Positions 57,957-64,000 of a stretch of DNA of 64,000 nt are shown one piece after another. Numbering within the stretch: the first letter of the stretch is position 1; every line of letters begins with the position of its first letter. The translations under genes were made by a program, and so were the position numbers. The DNA comes from Nocardia sp. GTDB lineage: Bacteria > Actinomycetota > Actinomycetes > Mycobacteriales > Mycobacteriaceae. The DNA lies in the NCBI GenBank assembly GCA_014360565.1, contig JACIXH010000002.1, positions 1 through 64,000 of the forward strand, read 5' to 3'. The notes beneath the pieces were generated by a model. It searched no databases. It was not told the origin of the DNA and was given only the letters and a program-made list of their open reading frames with translations.

Positions 57957-58487
57957 ATGGGACAGCATCCAGGCCAGAACAACGACCAAGACTACTTCGA
58001 CAAGCACTTCATCCACGTGTTCGGCATGTCCCCCGGTCAGGCCAATTCCTCACCGATCTGGAACAACTACATCAGGCCGTTCGTCGACCCGTTCCTCGAC
58101 GACCGCGACCTCGGCCGGTACAGCCACGAGGAAGAATTGCACGAACTCGTCCAACAAGCATGGGCCGACGCCGGTGTGGACAACGACCTCACCCTCCACC
58201 ACGAGTACCAGCTGTCAGAAGGAACATCCCAGGCACAAGGAAGCCGAATCGACTACCTGGCAGTCTTCGACGATCAGCACACGGTCGGGATCGAGGTCAA
58301 AGCCGAAGGCAGCTGGCACTACGCCGAGAAGATCCACGAACAGCTCGAGCGCTACGCCGAAACCGGCGCGGTCAACACGATGCTGCTGCTGACCACCGAC
58401 CCGGAGCTGACCGAAATCGACTGGCCCCGACACCTCGAGGTGCCGTTGTTCATCGTCGAGCTGGCCGGCCGCCGAGGTCGGCTGTAG
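57957..58487 (+). CDS. PD-(D/E)XK nuclease superfamily protein
   Basis: SRIDYLAVFDDQHTVGIEVKAEGSWHYAEKIHEQLERYAE (D-x11-ExK). Confidence 0.7.
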   Translation: MGQHPGQNNDQDYFDKHFIHVFGMSPGQANSSPIWNNYIRPFVDPFLDDRDLGRYSHEEELHELVQQAWADAGVDNDLTLHHEYQLSEGTSQAQGSRIDYLAVFDDQHTVGIEVKAEGSWHYAEKIHEQLERYAETGAVNTMLLLTTDPELTEIDWPRHLEVPLFIVELAGRRGRL

Positions 58488-58749
58488 ACCGGCGGCGCTC
58501 GAAGATTCGGGCGCCGACGCGGTCGTTGGTTTCCTGTCGGTACCACCGGCTAGAGTGCGAATCCGTCAGCCGCTTCGCGCGTGGCTGCTCCCGTCGAGTT
58601 CGCGTCCCACGCCGCAACTCGTGGGGAGGAAGGTTCGCTCGAACCGCGGCGAAAAGCGTTGACCTGCACCGGTAGTTGTCCTCGTCGGAGTCTCGATCGT
58701 GGTACCGCGAACAGGGCGTGGGATGTTCGCGGGGACAAGGCCACCGATC

Positions 58750-60171
58750 ATGACCAACACCTACCTGCGAGACGCCGCCCGCCGCCGCGCCGCCCGCTAC
58801 GGCGGCTCCTACCAACGCGCCCTGCAAGCCCTCACCCGCTACGACACCCCACGCAACGCCGATGCCCCACCACGCAACCCGGCGGGGATCGACTGGACTC
58901 CCCTGCACGGCGTGGAAGTCGCCTTCGACAACGGGATCCACCAACTGCGCGGTGTCGTCCTGCCTCCCGACGGCGTGCGCCCCGGCACCGACATCCTGCG
59001 CGTCGCGGTCACCACCGGCCACACCGGGCTGGCCCCGGCCGAAGTCACCTACCTCGATGCCCGCCGCTGGACCATTTCCCCGATGCCCGCCGACGTCGAT
59101 CGGCGGCATCTACCCTCACGACGGCTCACCCGCGGTGCGCGCGGATTGCCGCTCTACCGCTACGGCGACCTCCCGGCCGCGGCGCTGGCCACCCGTACCA
59201 TGCTGCGCCAGCAATACCGGTCCCGTCCCGCCGAAGACCAGGCACCGATCGCCGAGTTGTTCATCCGCCGCGACTACTACGACCTCTACACCATCGACGA
59301 CGCGGTCGCGCTCCGCGCGCTTACGCCAGCTCGCCACGCCGTCTGGATCGCCGCCCGCACCTGCTCACGCTGCCGTGAACAATCACCGCGCCCGTTCCAG
59401 CAACTACGCGACGGCAACCACTACTGCCCATCCTGCTACCCCCTTGCGGCAGACGACTGGTGGAACACCCGCCTGCAGACCATGCAGACCGGCGCGATCG
59501 ACTGGGCTCGCGCCCTCACCACCGACCCCCGTGCCGTGCTGATCAACGTCATCGACGCCACCGTGTCCCGGGTTATCGTCACCGACATCGCCAGCGGCAC
59601 CACCCTGCACGATCACAACGTCTGTTGGTCCCACCAGCTCGACGACCCTGCCGAACTGACCTGGCTGCCCGAAGACGAACGCCACGCCGCCGCCCAAGCC
59701 ATCAGCCCCGCCACACTCGGCGAACTTCTGGCGCCACTGCGTCACCGCCGAATCCTCGCCTGGCGTAACACCAGCCGCGGGCTTCACCGCATGGCCTACC
59801 GCATCCCGGAACTGCCGCTGCCCGACCCGTGGTCATCGCCCAGCGCCGACGACTGCGAACGCTGGTACAGCTACTGGCTGCACCAGCCCGCCTACCAATT
59901 CAACAATCGGCAGTGGACATGGGCGACGGACTGCTTCACCACGCTCGCACTGCTCGGCCGTCCCCCGATACCCCTCGAGGAAGTGGCCTGGACAGCGGCA
60001 CACGACCACCTGCCCACTCAAGCCCGCGCCGACATCGCACAGCTACACCGAATGGCCGCCGGCCTGCCCGGCCCCGAAGACATCGAGGAAACCCAAGCCA
60101 CGCCGACCTCCCCGTGTCATGTCCACATCCGTCCCGACGATCTCGACCAGCAGGCCCAACAGCAGGGCTGA
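58750..60171 (+). CDS. Hypothetical zinc-ribbon-like protein
   Basis: CSRCRE...HYCPSC; N-terminal LRDAARRRAARYGGSYQRALQAL. Confidence 0.72.
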   Translation: MTNTYLRDAARRRAARYGGSYQRALQALTRYDTPRNADAPPRNPAGIDWTPLHGVEVAFDNGIHQLRGVVLPPDGVRPGTDILRVAVTTGHTGLAPAEVTYLDARRWTISPMPADVDRRHLPSRRLTRGARGLPLYRYGDLPAAALATRTMLRQQYRSRPAEDQAPIAELFIRRDYYDLYTIDDAVALRALTPARHAVWIAARTCSRCREQSPRPFQQLRDGNHYCPSCYPLAADDWWNTRLQTMQTGAIDWARALTTDPRAVLINVIDATVSRVIVTDIASGTTLHDHNVCWSHQLDDPAELTWLPEDERHAAAQAISPATLGELLAPLRHRRILAWRNTSRGLHRMAYRIPELPLPDPWSSPSADDCERWYSYWLHQPAYQFNNRQWTWATDCFTTLALLGRPPIPLEEVAWTAAHDHLPTQARADIAQLHRMAAGLPGPEDIEETQATPTSPCHVHIRPDDLDQQAQQQG

Positions 60172-60213
60172 ATCGCCGACTTCGATGCGCCACAGCCGGA
60201 CTAGCCTGTGCCC

Positions 60214-60660
60214 ATGACAACGACGGCTCCGCACAGCGCGATGACGGCGCGCTCCGAGGTCGACGCCCTAGCTGACGACCTCGAAGCGTTGCTGGCCGCC
60301 CTGCGCCATGGCCGCAACCTCGGCCTGGAGGTCACCGCCCCAGTCCAGCTCGTGCAAGCGTGCCGTGACCTGATCACAGAAGCCGACGACCCCCCTCACG
60401 ACACACGAGATCGACCCAGTGTTCGCGCAACTGCCCCTGCGCCGCGCAATCTGGCACCTCATCTGCCCGGCGAGCAATTCACCGCCACCGACGTGACCGA
60501 CCGCCTCGACACGCGGGGGCGCCTGGTCACACCAGCAAAAGTCAGCAACGCCCTCGGCTACTGGGTGGACCGGTCACGACTGACCCGCATCAGCAAAGGC
60601 CACTACCACTACCCCGGTTCAGCGTCCCCCGACGAGATCGAACCCACCCCGGCGCCATAG
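60214..60660 (+). CDS. Hypothetical protein with wHTH-like C-terminus
   Basis: FTATDVTDRLDTRGRLVTPAKVSNALGYWVDRSRLTRISKGHYHYP. Confidence 0.6.
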   Translation: MTTTAPHSAMTARSEVDALADDLEALLAALRHGRNLGLEVTAPVQLVQACRDLITEADDPPHDTRDRPSVRATAPAPRNLAPHLPGEQFTATDVTDRLDTRGRLVTPAKVSNALGYWVDRSRLTRISKGHYHYPGSASPDEIEPTPAP

Positions 60661-60786
60661 ATCGCCGAAGCCAGCCCGAATACCGCTTCTACCAGCCGAA
60701 ACGACACGTCCCTGCCAAGGCAGGATCCGGCGCGCTCGCCGACGGCGCTGCATTCGAACCCCGCCACAACCAGCGCGGAGCCGGGA

Positions 60787-61329
60787 TCACTTCGGCAGGA
60801 CCGAATCCGCGTACGCGCCCGCGTACGCACCAGCGACGCCACCAGCCGCCGCGCCCAACGCGACGCCCGCCGCGGTAGCGGGAAGCAGGAACAGCACCCC
60901 ACCAGCGGCCATACCGACGCCGAGACCGATCGCACCGCCGACCACGCAGCCCGGACCCGGGGCGACGGTGCAGCCGATCGCGCCACCGATGAGACCGGCA
61001 GCGGCCGAGGTCGCGATGAACGGCACAGCAGCGACCGCAGCACCCGCGGCGCCACCGAACCCGCCACCGAGCAACGTGCCCTCGATCACGCCGAAGGTCA
61101 CGGCATCGCTGGTCGGGCGGCCGTCGACGAACGGCTCCGGCACGCCAGGCAGCACGGGCAGGGTGGGCAGACCAGGCAGCACAGGTTCCGGCTGGTCGAT
61201 CGCCGCGGCCGATGCCTGCACCGGCGCCAGTTCCGAGGGTGCGGCCGAGGCGATCCCCGCGGCGGCCGTTCCGATGGCGATCGGCAGCGCGAGCACCATG
61301 GCGCGCTGCCCCCAGGTCGTGATGATCAC
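60787..61329 (-). CDS. Secreted/membrane Gly-Ala-rich protein
   Basis: Signal-like MVLALPIAIGTAAAGIASAAP, Gly-zipper-like hydrophobic segments. Confidence 0.75.
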   Translation of the reverse strand: MIITTWGQRAMVLALPIAIGTAAAGIASAAPSELAPVQASAAAIDQPEPVLPGLPTLPVLPGVPEPFVDGRPTSDAVTFGVIEGTLLGGGFGGAAGAAVAAVPFIATSAAAGLIGGAIGCTVAPGPGCVVGGAIGLGVGMAAGGVLFLLPATAAGVALGAAAGGVAGAYAGAYADSVLPK

Positions 61330-61665
61330 AAGAATTCCCTTTCAGCGGCCCGCCCGCGCACGGCGAGCAGGCCTGTCAACGGGCCGACTCCCTTCGACCC
61401 GTTGCACACTCCAGCACACTGGTAGCAATCCACAAAATATCTCTGACCGGCACCGATCTATGCAGGTAAGGCCCGTTCACAGCGCTGTCCCGGCGGCGAG
61501 CGGGCGATCTGCATCCCAGTCATGGCGAACACCCTGTCGGCGATGTGTCCAGCGTCACCACATCAGAGGACCGGTGACGACGAACTCCCCGAGCTCACGA
61601 CAGGGCAACCTTCATTCGGACGGAATCAGATACCTCGCCCGCGCAACGATGCCACCATCACCACC

Positions 61666-62085
61666 ATGCGCGACCACATCCACGACGGCGCCCGATGGCT
61701 CCCCGAGCACCACGACGACATCGACGGCAACCTGCTCGGCAAGGTCTTCGGCGCCGCACTCGATCAGTGCCGAACCTGCGAAGAGACGATGCTGGCCGAG
61801 CTCAGCGAAAACTCTTCCACCACAGAGCATCTGCTCGAACTCGCCTGCACAGCGGTCATCGGGACCCTCGGCGGACTCCCGAACGACCTCGTCGACATCG
61901 CCGCCGAGCGCAGTCCTGTGCCAATCGAGTTCCGGCGCGCTGCACTGACCTTCGTCCACAACGACCGCCCGGCCCTCACCGCGCTATGCCATCAGATGAC
62001 GCCCGCCCAACGCCACGCCGCCAGCCGCACCGCCACCGCTCTGTACACCGGCGAAGCCCGCGCAGGAAATATCCAACCAACCTGA
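61666..62085 (+). CDS. Hypothetical protein
   Basis: 140-codon ORF. Confidence 0.55.
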   Translation: MRDHIHDGARWLPEHHDDIDGNLLGKVFGAALDQCRTCEETMLAELSENSSTTEHLLELACTAVIGTLGGLPNDLVDIAAERSPVPIEFRRAALTFVHNDRPALTALCHQMTPAQRHAASRTATALYTGEARAGNIQPT

Positions 62086-62333
62086 CGGGCCGACCTCTGG
62101 GACCAGGTCAGCGAGGCCGCGTCCTATCGACTTGGCCCTCGTGGCCCGGCGACCGCCAAGCAGCTGCCTTTTGATCCTGGCCTAGTCGGACCGGTTTCGA
62201 CTGCTTCATTTTGTAATCGGGTTGGTTCCCCGAGCCAACTACGAGCAGCGATGCAGATGTCTCCACTACGATTGCAGTCCATAGTTTCTCGAAACCCCAG
62301 CGCGCCAGCACCATCCAGACGAAGGCTCGAGGA

Positions 62334-62825
62334 ATGTTCCTATCCCACCACCGCCTTGCCACCGCGAGCACCACCGAGGCTATCGGTGAGATCGTGCTCC
62401 AGCGACGATTGTCGCTCCGGATCCTGGTCGCGACGATCATCGCGCAGATGGCCTGGCTGGGTGCGAGCATCTGCTGGAGCGTCCCCGCCGACGCCGACAT
62501 CTCCGACTACATGAGCGGCTTCGGCGTCGCGCTGTTCGGCGCCGGAGTATTGGGCGTCTGCGCCTACACCCACGACATCTCGGTCGACCGCGAGATGGCC
62601 CAAACCGGCAAGGTAGCCGCGATCGGTGCCGCTGTCTCCGTTCTGGTTGCCGTGGCCACCCTCGTCAACACCATCGGCCACCTCTCGGCGGCGGCGATGT
62701 TCGCGAATGTCGTCGTCTTACTGGCGGTCCCACTCACGTTCTGGGCCGCCCTTCTGGTGAGCACGCACTGCTACGCCCTGGTGCAACACGAGATCGCGGC
62801 CGCCGAGGACCGCAGCAATCAGTAG
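62334..62825 (+). CDS. Membrane protein
   Basis: Four hydrophobic segments. Confidence 0.65.
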   Translation: MFLSHHRLATASTTEAIGEIVLQRRLSLRILVATIIAQMAWLGASICWSVPADADISDYMSGFGVALFGAGVLGVCAYTHDISVDREMAQTGKVAAIGAAVSVLVAVATLVNTIGHLSAAAMFANVVVLLAVPLTFWAALLVSTHCYALVQHEIAAAEDRSNQ

Positions 62826-62866
62826 CCGGCGGCGACGACGACCGGATGCCAGTCACTCCGGTGCGC

Positions 62867-63244
62867 TCAATCCCGCTGTTCACCGTCCCGATCGATGAGT
62901 TGGCGCTCGGCTTGTTCCAGTAGAGCGCGCGCGGAGACTTCGGCGTCTTCTCGGTCTTGAGCGCTCGGCCCTTCCCCATCACCCCCGCGTCGTTGCCACG
63001 CCTGTTCCGCCAATTGTCGAGCGTGCTGCTCGGCCTCGACCTCCAGGTACTGCCGGGCAAGTTCGGTGCGGGCCTTGGCTGCCTCTTCCGGATGTTCGCG
63101 CTCCCAGTCGGATTCGGCCCGGCACGCCTCAGCCAGCAGGCGTGATCGGCATGCTTTCGCGATCCAGCCCGAGATGTCCTCTCCAGCCGAGTGCCGAACC
63201 TGTGCCAGGAGCGTGTCATCGAGCGAAATCGTCATAGCCGCCAT
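62867..63244 (-). CDS. CopG/RHH-like antitoxin-type protein
   Basis: MTISLDDTLLAQVRHSAGEDISGWIAKACRSRLL. Confidence 0.55.
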   Translation of the reverse strand: MAAMTISLDDTLLAQVRHSAGEDISGWIAKACRSRLLAEACRAESDWEREHPEEAAKARTELARQYLEVEAEQHARQLAEQAWQRRGGDGEGPSAQDREDAEVSARALLEQAERQLIDRDGEQRD

Positions 63245-63408
63245 GCCCGACAACGATAGGGCCCGCCTCATCGCACTGTCCGCAATTCTCCGGGTCACGT
63301 CCGACCACAACCACGCGTAATGACCGCGACGGGAGAACCGTGGCTGGCCAGCTCGATCACCGCGGACAACACGCTACTGCGCGGGTCTGGTTGGCATAGG
63401 CTGACCAG

Positions 63409-64000
63409 ATGAACGTGGCTGACCTGAATCACGCACCGGCGGTGTCTATTTCAGTGCGAGCCATATACTGGCTCGGCCACCAACTCACCTGCCCCACCTG
63501 CGAGGCCAGCGACCGCTGGGACTTGCACTCGGGACCTCACCCAGGCATCGAAGGACACCTCGCGACGGCGAGCTGTAGCAGCGGCCACGACATCCACCAC
63601 CCGCTCATCTATCCCTGGCTGGTTCGTACCGTCGCACAGTGGTCGAGCACGCCAGCGCCCGCGCGACACCCACTCCTGGCAAGTACGACTGGTCAATGGC
63701 CGCGTCAGGACATGCAATATCAGCTCAACGGCAAACTGAAAGAGTGGGCTCCGCACTGGCTCACCACCGACGGGGCCGCGACCTACCACCATTGGGACGT
63801 GCCCGGCCCGGTCCAGTGGGCACGCGAGTGGCCCGAGCTGGTGGCCGCGAGAGAGAAGCTGAACCAGGTCAACGCATGGTTGCGCGACACCGACCACTCC
63901 GACAGTTCGTTCTCTTTCTACAGCTCCTGGGGCGATGACCCTGTGCGCACCCGCGTGGAGATCGACGAATTCCCACCCGACGTCGTCGAGCACATCCCCG
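63409..64000 (+). CDS. Hypothetical protein, truncated by window end
   Basis: Open frame from ATG 63409 (MNVADLNHAPAVSISVRAIYWLGHQLTCPTCEASDRWDL...) with no stop to 64000; absent from the supplied ORF track because it lacks a stop. Confidence 0.65.
   Translation, partial: MNVADLNHAPAVSISVRAIYWLGHQLTCPTCEASDRWDLHSGPHPGIEGHLATASCSSGHDIHHPLIYPWLVRTVAQWSSTPAPARHPLLASTTGQWPRQDMQYQLNGKLKEWAPHWLTTDGAATYHHWDVPGPVQWAREWPELVAAREKLNQVNAWLRDTDHSDSSFSFYSSWGDDPVRTRVEIDEFPPDVVEHIP

Overview
This 64 kb window is high-GC actinobacterial accessory DNA. The style suggests Nocardia or a relative, on a plasmid or genomic island, but the taxon is inferred and I saw no rRNA, tRNA, CRISPR array or recognisable replication/partition genes. 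An IS21-family element (istA/istB with imperfect terminal inverted repeats) sits at the left end. The rest mixes nucleic-acid enzymes (TGT/DpdA-like protein, DEDDh-like exonuclease, Spo11/TopoVI-A-like Toprim protein, HerA-like ATPase, endonuclease VII-like and PD-(D/E)XK-like nucleases, ParDE), small-molecule enzymes (HAD, Nudix, HIT, VOC, GNAT, GrpB, methyltransferase, P-loop kinases, glycosyltransferases) and many uncharacterised proteins. The strongest candidate for an undescribed system is a tightly packed divergent locus at 17.5-26.6 kb. On one side it encodes a histidine phosphatase, two GT4 glycosyltransferases, an APH-like kinase, a GT2, an HPr-kinase-like protein and an NAD-dependent epimerase. 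On the other side it encodes a GntR regulator, a PyrF-like decarboxylase and a HIT protein. Other leads are a TGT/DpdA-like gene cluster behind a twin-operator promoter (4.5-7.5 kb), an N-terminal peptide motif shared by four otherwise dissimilar proteins, a macrodomain next to a PD-(D/E)XK nuclease, and many decayed paralogous fragments. All family calls come from reading motifs in the translated ORFs; no database search was run.
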